Assembly (NCBI GenBank): GCA_963995505.1
Contig: OZ023187.1
Location: forward strand, 131,501 to 195,500
Direction: 5' to 3'
Length of the DNA: 64,000 nt
Origin: Hypericum androsaemum
Lineage: Eukaryota; Streptophyta; Magnoliopsida; Malpighiales; Hypericaceae
The notes under the pieces were generated by a model. That model was not told where the DNA came from, made no database searches, and saw nothing but the letters and a program-made list of their open reading frames with translations. Of this stretch, positions 10,714-22,129 are shown piece after piece. A program made the translations under genes and the position numbers. Position 1 is the stretch's first letter; each line of letters opens with the position of its first letter.

Positions 10714-11327
10714 CAATGTTTTTAAAATCAACCCGGAAGGTGATCCAAAATTTCTAAATTTTTTGGTTCATTCGGTCAGATTAGACGTTTTATTTTTATA
10801 TGAAAATTATAAAATAAGGTATAAAGTATAGAATTTAGCATAAAAATAATAAATTATAGAATAAAGTATAGAATTTAGCATAAAATAATAAATTATTAAA
10901 TTAATTTAAATATTTACCAACTTCGGTATATAGTTTATCCAAACAAAATCTTCAAATATCAATTTACTAAGCCTAGAAGTATAAGAAAATGATGATATAT
11001 TTTTTTTATTTGACATATTAGTCAAATTAGTTTGACTTAGTTGACATATTTTTTAAAATTGTTAAAAAATAAGTTCATTGTGATCCAAAATTGATGTACA
11101 GACTCTGAGGAAGTAGAAGTTTTTGTTTTACACTAAATTAGATAAAAGAAAAAAATAAACATTAAATTTTTTGATCTGGGTAAATCAGGTCACCCAGAAC
11201 CTCTTGATCGGGTTGTCCGACCGGATTTTGATCGTTCAGACCGCTCTCTGTGTTTCAGGTAAAAATAGGACCACTTTTGATCCTGAGTAGTAGTCAGACC
11301 GGTCTATCCATGGTTTTGAAAATATTG
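10714..11327. mobile_element. hAT-type MITE, copy 1
   Basis: 614 bp bounded by imperfect 17-bp inverted repeats (caatgtttttaaaatca at the left, tggttttgaaaatattg at the right). They are flanked by an 8-bp direct repeat ttaaaggt / ttaaagtt, the target size expected for hAT. No coding capacity; AT-rich, with GGTC/GACC-rich ends. The flanking DNA is itself a 70-bp tandem repeat, so the target duplication is less certain than usual. Confidence 0.65.
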
Positions 11328-11470
11328 TTAAAGTTTAGCTGCACATTTATGTAGCGTTATGACTGATTGCACCAACAACCGTCGCTTTTCTTATGGTTAA
11401 AGGTACAATATATTATAAACTTTATTTAATTTCTTTTTCATTAACATTTTTTAATTACCTTGTTAATAAC

Positions 11471-12026
11471 TGTTAGAATAAATTTTTATTAATGCAATAT
11501 CGCACCCCTTCTTTGTACAAAAAGTTACGAAATTTTTGGAAAATTGCAGAAGATCGAAGGGGTGCATGAAGGACACATCCGAAGAGGCACGAACTCTTTG
11601 GAAAATTTTAGAAGGATGAGGGGGTGCATGGAGGGTACATCTGAAGAGTCACAAACTTTTTGGATCACATCATGTCCGTTCAGAAGTGCATGTAATTTTT
11701 GAGGTTCCAACCCTCCATCGGCTATAAATAGGCCTGCCCCCATCATTTGTATTTTATCCCAACAACTCATTGCATAAGCATTCATTATCAATAGTTGTTC
11801 TCCTCTCTCTCTTTCTCAAGAAAATTCCGAGTATCCGACGGTTCGCCAGATACTTCGAGGGTCGTTGTGCTATGAACTCGAAGTCCGAAAGTCGTTGTAT
11901 TTTGAGGACAATTTTCGTAGTCCGTGAGCACTTTATACGGGGCAATCTCGTCTTAGGAGAAAGAGTCGAACTGTTGCCTCGACTTTACAAGATCCTAATC
12001 AAGTACATCACATCCGACAAACAACA
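11471..12026 (+). repeat. Copia 5' LTR, copy 1
   Basis: 556 bp, with TATA box TATAAATA at 11723-11730. Its counterpart in unit 2 is shorter by a deletion of about 23 bp. Confidence 0.88.
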
Positions 12027-12840
12027 ATCATAAAATGAGATTTGTGTACTTGAAGATGGCTGCGAAAAGGCCGGTGTGAACTTTGCCTCGACTTTGAACC
12101 TTGCCGGAACGCGTTGGCAACACATAGTGGGAGCAAATAACACTTTGAGGACAATAACTTCTAATCTCGTCTCAAAAATATAAGTTCACATGTATTCAAC
12201 GTCAAGTTGCCACCGATGGTCAACTCAAGTTTCATTGGATTGCTAATTGTGCAAAGAAGATTGACTACAATATGAAAGATTTTCTCTACTTGGTAGAGGA
12301 GGAAGAAGATGAACAAGATCATTCGTGTCATTCGGATGTATTGACACTATAAAATCAGATTTTATCCTACTTACTGCAACAATCTTAATGTGTTATTTGT
12401 TAATCATGTCAGTATGATAGTACAACTGTGGCTTTGGTCAAGATCCTAAGTATCCAGTAGGTTATTTTCTTTTCGAAGAAAAAGAATTATTTAATACTTG
12501 CAAATTTAACCAACGGATATCCTTTGCTTGGTAATACATGTCTAAAAGTCAGTGCATATAATATTATATATGCGGAAAATTTGTTGTTTTTCTGGAAGTG
12601 AAGTTTTGATTAACCATTTATTCAGATTTGTTGGAAGCAATCTGAGTTAAAAAAAAGGTTTGGTCGCATAATGTGAACAACGAGAGAAATAGCACAATCT
12701 TTGATAATTATTATAGTTGAATTATTTATTAATGCCCTATTATATTTGGCTTTTGTTGGTGTACTGTGACTTGAATGTTCAACAAGTATTGCCTACGTTT
12801 GGCAATTTAAAGCCAAATAGTAAGTGTTGTTTCAGGGTAT
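12027..12840 (+). other. Copia internal region without recognisable coding
   Basis: Lies where a primer-binding site and gag should be. No tRNA-complementary motif and no zinc knuckle is visible, and the region is AT-rich and stop-filled. It may be replacement sequence picked up before the element died. Confidence 0.5.
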
Positions 12841-14913
12841 AAGAGGTGCTTATGTTTGGAACTGCAGATCTTACCATACTCTTAAGAAGATGATGAATGT
12901 TATGTTGATTAGCTCGGAGTTACCCTAGAACATGTGGGGGGAAGTTGTGCTCTTAGCTAACCACATTCTAAACAAATTGCCACATAAGAAAAGGGACAAA
13001 ACTCCATATGAATTATGGAAAAGGAGGAAGCCTTCCTACGATTACCTTAAAGTGTGGGGGTGTCTAGCGAAGGTCGAAGTACCTAAGCCTAAGCAAGTGA
13101 GAATATGACCCAAGACCATTAATTGCACCTTCATCGGATATGCTTACAACAGTAGTGCATATCGATTTCTGGTGCATAAATCTGAAAACCCAAAAATAAA
13201 TGAGAGAATGGTCATAGAATCAAAGAATGCGATATTCTTTGAGAATACCTATCCTAAACAGGAAAGGAAGAAATAAGCTCTAACAAAAGGAGTTATGAGG
13301 TTACACAAGGTTCTAGTCAAGGGGATGAGGAACCTAGACGTAGTAAGAGGATCAAGGTAACAAAGTACTTTGGTCCAGATTTTCTGACCTATGCATTAGA
13401 AGATGAACCTAGGAAAATCCAAGAGGCATTGTCTAGTCCAGATGCCCATCTCTGGAAGGAAGCCATCAACAATGAGATAGAGTCCATCATGCAAAACCAC
13501 ACGTGGGAAATCGTTGACCTCCCACTGGGTTGCAAGCCTCTTTGTTGCTAGTGGATCCTTAAAATGAAATACAAAGCTGATGGATCAATCGATAAGTACA
13601 AAGCTCGGTTGGCAGCTAAGGGGTTTAAGCAGAAGGAAGAATATGATTTCTTTGACACGTATTTGCCGATTACAAGGATCACATCTATTAGAGTGCTCAT
13701 AGCTATTGCTGCACTCTATAACCTCGAGATACGTCAAATGGATGTAAAAATAGCTTTCCTAAATGGAGAACTGGAAGAGAAAAAATACATGGAACAACCT
13801 GAAGGGTTTGTTACCTCCGGACAAGAGCATAAGGTATGCAAGCTGGTCAAGTCACTATACGGCCTGAAATAGGCGCCAAAACAATGGCATGAGAAATTTG
13901 ACAGAACGATGATGTCAAATAGATTTAAGATTAACGAGTGTGATAAATGTGTATACATTAAAGACACACCTGATGGTTACGTGATTGTATGTTTGTATGT
14001 TGACGACATGCTGATCATGGGAAGTAGTAATGATCTTATCGTGAAGACTTAAAATATGTTGAAGAAAAATTTTGACATGAAAGATATGAGTTTAGCTAAT
14101 GTCATACTAGGGATCAAAATCTCTAGAACGAATGAAGAAATTGTCTTGTCATAATCTCACTATGTAGAGAATGTACTCAAGAAATTCGATACCTTTGACA
14201 AACCTCCGGCTAAGACTCCAGTAGACCTGAGTCTACACTTAGCCAAAAATTGAGGAGATCCAGTATCTCAGCTGAAATATGCAAGAATCATTGGAAATCT
14301 GATGTACTTGACAAACTGTACACGCCCTGATATTGCATATTCAGGAAATGATCACTGGCTAGCTCTGGAAAGGGTTCTAAAGTATCTAAAGCATACCATG
14401 AACCATAGCATACTTTATACTAGATATCAAGCTGTATTGGTAGGATACAGTGATACAAATTAGATATCGAACACTAAAGACTCTAAATCCACTAGCAGTT
14501 ATGTGTTCACCATAGGTGGAGGAGCAGTGTCCTGGAAATCCTCTAAACAAATGTGTATAACTCGATCCATGATAGAGTCAGAGTTTATAGCACTAGACAA
14601 AGCTGGGAAAGAATCTGAGTGGCTCAAAAACTTCCTAGAGAATATTCCTTGCTGGAATAAGCCTGTGCCTCCGGGATTAATATATTGTGATAGCATGTCA
14701 GCAATAGGGAGAGCACAAAGTACGATGTATAATGGTAAGTCTCGATATATTCGTAGGAGACATAATACCATTAGATAATTGATCTCTAGTGGGGTAAATA
14801 TCATTGACTATGTGAAGTCCAAGGATAACATAGCTGATCCTTTGACGAAAGGAATCAATATAGATCAAATGTACAATGCAGTAAGGGGAATGGGATTAAA
14901 ACCCAGACATTAA
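12841..14913 (+). pseudogene. Copia pol remnant: integrase C-terminus, reverse transcriptase, RNase H
   Basis: Reading across stops gives the integrase end ('NHILNKLPHKKRDKTPYELW', 'FIGYAYNSSAYRFLV'), the start of RT ('WKEAINNEIESIMQNHTWEI'), RT core 'IRQMDVKIAFLNGELEE' and the catalytic 'YVDDM', then RNase H ('[13 protein letters not shown]') ending near 14913. In-frame stops interrupt it repeatedly (for example tag at 13870-13872). Most stops are shared with unit 2, but the one in the 'KTKNML' segment near 14049 is private to this copy. A 33-bp RNase H-proximal segment present in unit 2 is deleted here after 14344. Confidence 0.9.
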
Positions 14914-15429
14914 AAGCGTTCATAGCGGTAACTCAACCATGATGAGTGGAGATCCCACAAACTTGGTTCAATGAGACAACTAAGTTATGGATGGCTAAGA
15001 TGGTCACTTAGAACCCATCCCATTCTCAGAAGCTGCTGCCTAAGTGCGAACCTGCAGATGTGTGGTAAGGATAAGCATTTACGCTTTTAATGATTCCTAT
15101 ACCAGGTAAAGGTAGAGTATGGCAGGATACTCTTGATAGGAGATCACCTATATAAGTGTGAAGTGAGGCCGCTTCAAATTGGAAAAAATACTTGTGAATC
15201 CAAGATACGGTCCATGGCCGAAATGGACACAACGTGAGAACCAAAGGATACTAGAGATATCATTGTGTAAATGCTATTATCTTGGTTTACATAAAAGCTG
15301 ACCAGTTCAAGAAATTGCGTTCACTGAGCAACGAGTAAATCCGATAACATCTTATTAGGAAAGGTTCAAAGCAATGATATCTCGTCAAAACTTTTCTTAA
15401 AAGTGTCAGCATGCATTAATATCGTTCAT

Positions 15430-15438
15430 GTGGGGGAT
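15430..15438 (+). other. Copia polypurine tract
   Basis: gtgggggat immediately before the 3' LTR, in the position expected for plus-strand priming. Confidence 0.8.
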
Positions 15439-15992
15439 TGTTGGAATAAATTTTCATTAATGCAATCTCGCACCCCTTTGTCCGAAAAGTCATGAACTTT
15501 TTAGAAAATTCCAGAAGGTCGAAGGAGTGCATGAAGGACACATCCGAAGAGTCACGAACTCTTAGGAAAATTTTAGAAGGACGAAGAGGTGCCTGGATGG
15601 TACATCTGAAGAGTCACAAACTTTTTGGATCACATCGTGCCCCTTCAGAAGTGCGTGTGACTTTTCAGGTTCTAACCCTCCATCGCCTATAAATAGGTAT
15701 GCCCCCCTCATTTGTATTTTATCCCAACAACTTATTTCATGTGCATTCATTAGCAATAGTTGTTCTCCTCTCTCCCTCTCTCAAGAAAATTTCGAGTATC
15801 TAACAGTTCGCCCGATACTTCGAGGGTCGTTGTGCTACGAACTCGAAGTCCAAAAGTCATTGTATCTTAGGGACGATTGCCATAGTCCGTGAGCACTTTA
15901 TATGGGACAATCTCGTCTTACGGAGAAATAGTCAAACTATTGCCTCGACTTTACAAGATCCTAATCAAATATACCACATCCGACAAACAACA
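15439..15992 (+). repeat. Copia 3' LTR, copy 1
   Basis: 554 bp, with TATAAATA at 15688-15695. It differs from the unit-2 counterpart at about 20 positions by eye, far more than the DUF247 half of the duplication. Confidence 0.88.
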
Positions 15993-15999
15993 ATAACTA

Positions 16000-17473
16000 A
16001 TCTTATCAGGAATTGTGGACAAAGATAATGTTATGGTAAATCTCAAGATGGCTAAAAATTTGACCTGTGAAGCTATTAAAATTTCTCAGGTAATATATTA
16101 TACTCTAAAAAATTATTTGTGCATGATAATTGTTTTGATTTTTTTGAAAATTATTTGTGCATGATAATTATTTTGATTTTTTTAAGTTACATTATTTATG
16201 CATTTTATCTCTTTTAAATGGTCATATCGATACTTTAATTGTAAGTATAGATCACATTGTGTTCATCAAAAGGAGATTTAGTATTGGGGTGGGATGTGTA
16301 ATGATATTAAAAAATGTGAGTATATTTGCTAATTATGCTAAGTTATTCTGTGAATAAAATTAACATATTTTTTGCATCCTTTCAACATGTCGCACTCTTT
16401 AGTCCTGTGCGCAGAGTTTATTGTCTCAATATTATAAAAAATAATATAGTGAAAGTGTTCGCAAAATATGAAAAAAATTTATGTTATTTATGATTGTATT
16501 TAAATTTTGAGTAATTTTATGATTGGTTGTATTAAAATTGTGCTATAATATAATTTGTAATATTTATTGGTGACATCGTATTATCGACATTATATGTAAG
16601 AGCTTGTATTATTGATATTATATTTGGGAACGGTTTAATTGTCTTTGTATACCGTCTGTTTGTTTTAATTTTTTGAATTTTTTAAACAAGTTTACCATAA
16701 AAAGGTTGTTACAACCGTTTCTGAAAAGAATTAATTACACTCTTTATTGTACTAACCACCTCATATTGTACCATCCAATAAAATATTTATGGCAAACTAA
16801 AGATACAGTACACAACCTCATATATTCCCGTTCTAAGTATTTTTGGACTAAACTAAAATGCCTATTTTAAATGCCATTAAAATACTTAATAAATTACCAA
16901 AAAATGGCTCTTGGTGACCGTGGAGCATAAGCCAAGACATTTACGAAGTTCGGGCCGAAGAATATTGGAGCCGCAGCTTCTATCGGGGACGACACTAAAT
17001 AGATGTCCTCAGACAGAATGGTCAAATTTGATCATTTTCTGGCAATACGAAATGGCCGTTTCCTAACCAATATCATATTCATAAATTTTTTTCGAAAACA
17101 CCAGATTGAAAATATTTTCCTTGAATGCAAACTTCGAACTCAATCCGAGCTTTAAAAAAGAGCCACCATTATCCTCGTTCAAAATTTTTAACTTCCAAAA
17201 AATATCACATGTGCTCGTACGTGGATTCTAGAGCAACTCAACTAATAGAAGTGTTCTCTTTTGTTTTTTTAAATAAAAAAGTGTCCTCTTTTGTTGTGGT
17301 TGAGAAATGTTTTTCAATTCTCATTCTTGATCGCATGCTCAGACTTTACATACCCATTTCAATCAAAATTTTATCCCAGTCAATTTAAATAATTTTTTAG
17401 TTAAGATAGCATATTGCTTAAAAATTATTTAAAAAATTATAATTTTTATTTAACTAAACAAATATTAAGAGAT
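16000..17473. other. AT-rich distal part of unit 1
   Basis: Contains an exon-like stretch ending in a possible splice donor (ctcag|gtaat near 16090), a 37-bp direct tandem repeat (16112-16185), the dispersed repeat shared with 6172-6345 (16520-16690), and the copy of 9695-9960 (17195-17465). The 66- to 87-residue open frames here carry no motif. No gene is called. Confidence 0.45.
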
Positions 17474-18050
17474 TTTCTTTATTTTTGGTTTAGAACTACT
17501 TTGTATTTGGCCAAATGAGCCGATTAATCCAAGTTTGAGATAGAACTTTGGAAATGTGATAAAATTCTACCAACAAATATTTAATACTGTTGTGTTCCCA
17601 ATGACTCGAACTCAATATCTGGATTAAGTTAGAATAACTCTCTCGTCAATTAATTTACGTGGTTGTTGGTACGTGGTTGGGTACGATTCTTAATCGTTGG
17701 TACGTTCTTACGTCGTTGAGTGTGGATGGTGCAAGTCGTTGGTTACGATTCTTAGTCGTGTCCGCTACCTGATTGAGATAATGCCTCAGTGAAGGTTCTT
17801 AAACGTATTGTACAAAACAGTTGACGGTGTGGGGCATAGGTAACAAAGCGCATAAATGACGGAAGCTTTTATTTGATAAGTGAAACTTTATTATTACTCG
17901 AAAAGATGATACAATAAAGTAGCTGCATATAGTCACACTCACAATTGCTCTGGAGAAGCAATTTTCTTTTTATATTTTTGGTGATAAGGGGCAATTTTCT
18001 TAACGCTGCTAAATATTCACCCAAGGAGGTATCACAGAGATAAATAGAAG

Positions 18051-19271
18051 CTACAGTGAGATGATGGAACACACTGTTTGTATCATAGTAAGCACGACAA
18101 GAATGGATGCTGCAATGACAGATATGACTTTCCAGGGAGTGTCCAAGTAATTCTGTTTCAGCGTCGCCATCCACTTGTGGCAACGGATTTCGCAATAGTC
18201 ATTGATTTTCTTGCAGCGATGTGAATAATAGAACGAATCCCTATAGATTACTTCCTTCTCCAGATTGTTGAATACCTTTGACACTTCTTGGTTGGTAGCC
18301 AATTGGTTCTTCAGTATATCATTCTTCACAAGTAGTTCCACGTCATGATCCGTGTCGATAAGCATACCCATCAACACGAAATAATCGGTGATATGCGAAG
18401 AACCGTGATGGCACTGATCATATGCTAAAACATTTCGGAAAATGGTTTCGGTCGAATCAGACACATCTATCGGAGGGATTGTAAGCTTTCCATTATCGAA
18501 TTCTATGTCAAGCAATTCTTTTCCCTCTGCTTTCAGGAATTTGACTCCAGCCTCGTGAAGTTCAGTTATGCTTTTAATTTTTTTAAACTCCCCCTCATAT
18601 TTGGGCTGTCTTCTGGCATTAGTTGGTAGATAATAAAGTGTTTGAAAATCGACAAGATGCATTACCTCGCAGCAGTTGAGGCCTGTCACGCCTTCGTTGT
18701 CCATCAAGGTTTTGATGTAGGAACGAGTTAGCTCTGTGTTGGAGCGCCGCTCGGTTATTGTTGTACCATTAGTACTTTTGGCAAAGTCTAGTATTTTCTT
18801 CAGAATAAAAAATGGAAGCTGATTTTCAAGGAGCAGCATGTCCCGGTGGACCTGAAAACTGAAGAAATCCTCATCGTAGTAGATATCACTTACAGGACTG
18901 GCTGAGTTGGGGGGTTGAAATTCAAGCAAGAAGTTGATGACAAAGATGGCATCAACTAGCATGACTTGTACAAAGTCATCGCTAGAGAGCGTAATGCATT
19001 CTGCGTAGAATCCCCTTGTTTCTTCCTCATGTCTCTTCATAAGCCTTACAAGAGCATCCAAGTCTATGCTGTTGTACCCAATGAAGCCTTCGAAGCACCT
19101 CCACTTGTAATCTTCCATGGCCTCCAAACCTTTTTTGCCATGATGGATAGGGCCCAAAGAAACTAGTCGAGGGACGTAGGCAGCCTCGTTTACATCTCGC
19201 AGGCTCTTCGGAACTTTGTATATGCAACGGTGTTGAGATATGCGGAACACACGCTGCGGCTTTCCCTTCAT
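18051..19271 (-). CDS. DUF247 (UPF0481) family membrane protein, copy 2
   Basis: The predicted protein is identical to that of 7403-8623, and I saw no base difference within the coding region. It has the same DUF247 N-terminal signature, C-terminal membrane segment and start-codon situation (ATG at 19269-19271; the ancestral upstream ATG is out of frame). Flanks are also near-identical for about 2 kb upstream. If the duplication is real, gene dosage is doubled. Which copy is expressed cannot be told from sequence. Confidence 0.9.
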   Translation of the reverse strand: MKGKPQRVFRISQHRCIYKVPKSLRDVNEAAYVPRLVSLGPIHHGKKGLEAMEDYKWRCFEGFIGYNSIDLDALVRLMKRHEEETRGFYAECITLSSDDFVQVMLVDAIFVINFLLEFQPPNSASPVSDIYYDEDFFSFQVHRDMLLLENQLPFFILKKILDFAKSTNGTTITERRSNTELTRSYIKTLMDNEGVTGLNCCEVMHLVDFQTLYYLPTNARRQPKYEGEFKKIKSITELHEAGVKFLKAEGKELLDIEFDNGKLTIPPIDVSDSTETIFRNVLAYDQCHHGSSHITDYFVLMGMLIDTDHDVELLVKNDILKNQLATNQEVSKVFNNLEKEVIYRDSFYYSHRCKKINDYCEIRCHKWMATLKQNYLDTPWKVISVIAASILVVLTMIQTVCSIISL

Positions 19272-19504
19272 AATTGTCACTAGTTGCGGGCTAGCATGTT
19301 CGTCGTCGTCTATTTCTGTTTGCTCATTGCTCCGATCAATTGTCCATTGGTGATTTTTGACGCCCTTTTCTTGTGTGGTGATAGCTGATTTTAGACACCA
19401 TAAGCAAAGTCAATATGCAGTCTTGATTAGAACAAGTTGTTATGACATAGAATAGAATGAGATCAATCTTATAAACATGAACATGAACAAGAACAAGCAA
19501 ACTA

Positions 19505-19588
19505 ACCTGCTGCCCCTGTTTTTGTTGATACGTAACCTGTTGCCCCTTTTTTTGTTGATACGTAACATGTTGCCCCTTTCATTGTTAA
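19505..19588. repeat. 30-bp tandem repeat upstream of DUF247 copy 2
   Basis: Identical to 8857-8940. Confidence 0.8.
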
Positions 19589-19632
19589 CAGTTCCCTTTC
19601 GACCTTCCTAGGAAACACAGAGATTGTCACTT

Positions 19633-20288
19633 AAATACAGTGGACAATAATTATTGACCCTCATCAACGCACGTACAAGTGCATTTATGTTGAATTGAGT
19701 ACAATTCTCACAATTTGGGATTTTTCATCAATCCCGGCCAACAGATGTCATCTAAATTTACGTCTCTCGTTGTCAATGTACAAGTTCACATTGCTGCTAA
19801 AATAATTTAGGTGCACAAGTATGTAGCGTTATGGCTGATTATACCAATGACCGACCATTCTCGCTGCACATCAAGCATGTGGCGCTAGCTGACTTTGCGA
19901 TCAACAGTTTTTCGGTTGTACACATCTTGGCAGTGCTACTAGCACGGAAGTTAATTCAGATCTAAGAGTTTTGTCATAACGATCAACAACTTGGTCCTAT
20001 AACAGTGGAGTATGCACTAATATCGACCATTGTAATTTTGGCTAAAGCATTTCATCAATCAAGTGCAGGCGAACTAAAACAGCATGTTGCCTTAAGTGAT
20101 ATGATTCTGAAGGATTCCACTGGTAGTGGCAGTAGTTTACTTTCATTACATTATGAAGAAGAAATTTGTGGACCAGAAACACTAACTTCACCTGTAAGAG
20201 TTTCTATATTATCTCCGACATCACCATCTCACGTACAAGGGCAATTATGTTGAATATAGTACTGTTCTCCGGGCTTCGCATCAATCAC
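19633..20288 (-). promoter_or_regulatory. Conserved DUF247 5' flank, unit 2
   Basis: Counterpart of 8985-9640, with a single base change seen near 20264. Confidence 0.45.
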
Positions 20289-20342
20289 GGTGTCATCCAA
20301 ATTTATGGCTGATTGTACCATCGTCCTTGCTCATCAATTTTA

Positions 20343-21360
20343 ACTTTGAAAAAATATCACATGTGCTCGTGTGCGGATTCTGGAGCAATACAACTAATAA
20401 AAGTGTTCTCTTTTGTTGGGGTTGAGAAATGTTTTTCAATTCTCATTCTCGATCACAAGCTCATTTTTTGATAATTTACACACCCATTTCAATCAAAATT
20501 TTATCCCAATTAATTTAAATAACTTTTTAGTTAATATAAATATGTTATACTGCTTAGAAATTATTTGAAAAATTAAAGATTCTATATAACTAAACAAATA
20601 TTTCACTGGTGAGATGATTCTAAAATATTTCACGGGTGAGAGTTCCCTTTCAATCTTCCTCAAAAACACGGATATTGTTTTATGCTCGATCCACTTTAGT
20701 TTAGTGGCCTTTTCTTGTGGGGATTATTCTTGGATCCGCCTCGGTTTGATTTGAGATTCATATGGACTTCGACACTTTTCATGTGGTTGCAAGTTGAGAA
20801 ACTTGCCTTGGTTGATTCATCTAAACCTTACCTTTTATATGCATTAAAATGCCCACGAGATTGCGTCTATGATATTAGCTCATGGTTTTTAGCCGTAGCT
20901 TGTCTCGGCATAATTCTGCATTGGTCGTTGGCTTTCATAGCTTTTTGATCGTCCATTGCTTCCACCCATATCATCATGTTGATTTCGGATGGCGTTTATT
21001 TTCTATTTGGTGTTTTCATTTTTTTTCTATGTATTTACTTTTCTTGTCTTGTGACCGAATATCTTAAATATAGACTTCGTGTCATCCTTCACGAAAAAAA
21101 CACGTAGATTGTCACTTATGCAGTGGACAATGAACAATTATTGACGCTCACCAACACACGCACAAGTGCATTTATATAGAATTGAGTACAATTCTCACAA
21201 TTTGGGATTTTCCATCAATCCCGGCCAACAGCTGGCATCTAAATTTATGTCTGATTGTCAATGTTCAAGTTCACATTGCTACTGAACTAATTTAGTTGCA
21301 CATTTATGTAGCATTATGACTGATTGCACCAACAATCATCGCTTTTCTTATGGTTAAAGG
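20343..21360. repeat. Unit-2 counterpart of 9695-10712
   Basis: Carries the repeat shared with 17195-17465, the unassigned open stretch (20715-21067) and the extra DUF247 5'-flank relic (21118-21353). It is near-identical to unit 1 up to about 21340, where divergence begins. Confidence 0.6.
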
Positions 21361-21361
21361 T

Positions 21362-21976
21362 CAATATTTTTAAAATCAACCCGGAAGGTGATCCAAAATT
21401 TCTAAATTTTTTGGTTCATCCGGTCAGATTAGACGTTTTATTTTTATATGAAAATTATAAAATAAGGTATAAAGTATAGAATTTAGCATAAAAATAATAA
21501 ATTATAGAATAAAGTATAGAATTTAGCATAAAAATAATAAATTATTAAATTAATTTAAATATTTACCAACTTTGGTATATAGTTTATCCAAACAAAATCT
21601 TCAAATAGCAATTTACTAAGCCTAGAAGTATAAGAAAATGATGATATATTTTTTTTATTTGACATATTAGTCAAATTTGTTTGACTTAGTTGACATATTT
21701 TTTAAAATTGTTAAAAAATAAGTTCATTGTGATCCAAAATTGATGTACAGGCTCTGAGGAAGTAGACGTTTTTGTTTTACATTAAATTAGATAAAATAAA
21801 AAAATAAACATTAAATTTTTTGATCTGGGTAAATCAGGTCACCCAGAACCTCTTGATCGGGCTGTCCGACCGGATTTTGATCGTTCAGACCGCTCCCTGT
21901 GTTTCAGGTAAAAATCGGACCACTTTTGATCCTGAGTAGTAGTCAGACCGGTCTATCCATGGTTTTAAAAATATTG
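21362..21976. mobile_element. hAT-type MITE, copy 2
   Basis: Terminal repeats are better preserved than in unit 1: caatatttttaaaatca at the left against tggttttaaaaatattg at the right, a 16/17 inverted match. The same ttaaaggt / ttaaagtt flanks are present. Confidence 0.7.
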
Positions 21977-22129
21977 TTAAAGTTTAGCTGCACATTTATG
22001 TAGCGTTATGACTGATTGCACCAACAACCGTCGCTTTTCTTATGGTTAAAGGTACAATATATTATAAACTTTATTTAATTTATATTTCATTAACATTTTT
22101 TAATTACCTTGTTAATAACTGTTAGAATA

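Larger units (their letters stand above)
11471..15992 (+). mobile_element. Copia LTR retrotransposon, copy 1, dead
   Basis: 4,522-bp element with LTRs 11471-12026 and 15439-15992, both TGTT...CAACA, flanked by the 5-bp duplication ATAAC (11466-11470 and 15993-15997). The two LTRs differ at many positions, so the insertion is old. The internal region lacks a recognisable primer-binding site, gag, protease and the integrase N-terminal half, and the remaining pol is full of stops. The same element, TSD included, is in unit 2, so it inserted before the duplication. Confidence 0.9.
6826..17473. repeat. Tandem segmental duplication, unit 1 (10,648 bp)
   Basis: Direct repeat of 17474-28138. The left edge, the junction and the right edge all carry TTTCTTT (6826-6832, 17474-17480, 28139-28145), so the breakpoint has 7 bp of microhomology. 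The unit holds one DUF247 gene, flanking repeats, an hAT-type MITE and a Copia element. Small indels relative to unit 2 include 23 bp extra in the Copia 5' LTR and 33 bp missing in the Copia RNase H region. Confidence 0.92.

Noticed and set aside
7403..19271. Reading the DUF247 pair as a self-incompatibility locus
   Set aside because: DUF247 is a large family with many unrelated members. No partner gene of the grass S/Z type is visible, the two copies are identical rather than polymorphic, and the species is unknown.
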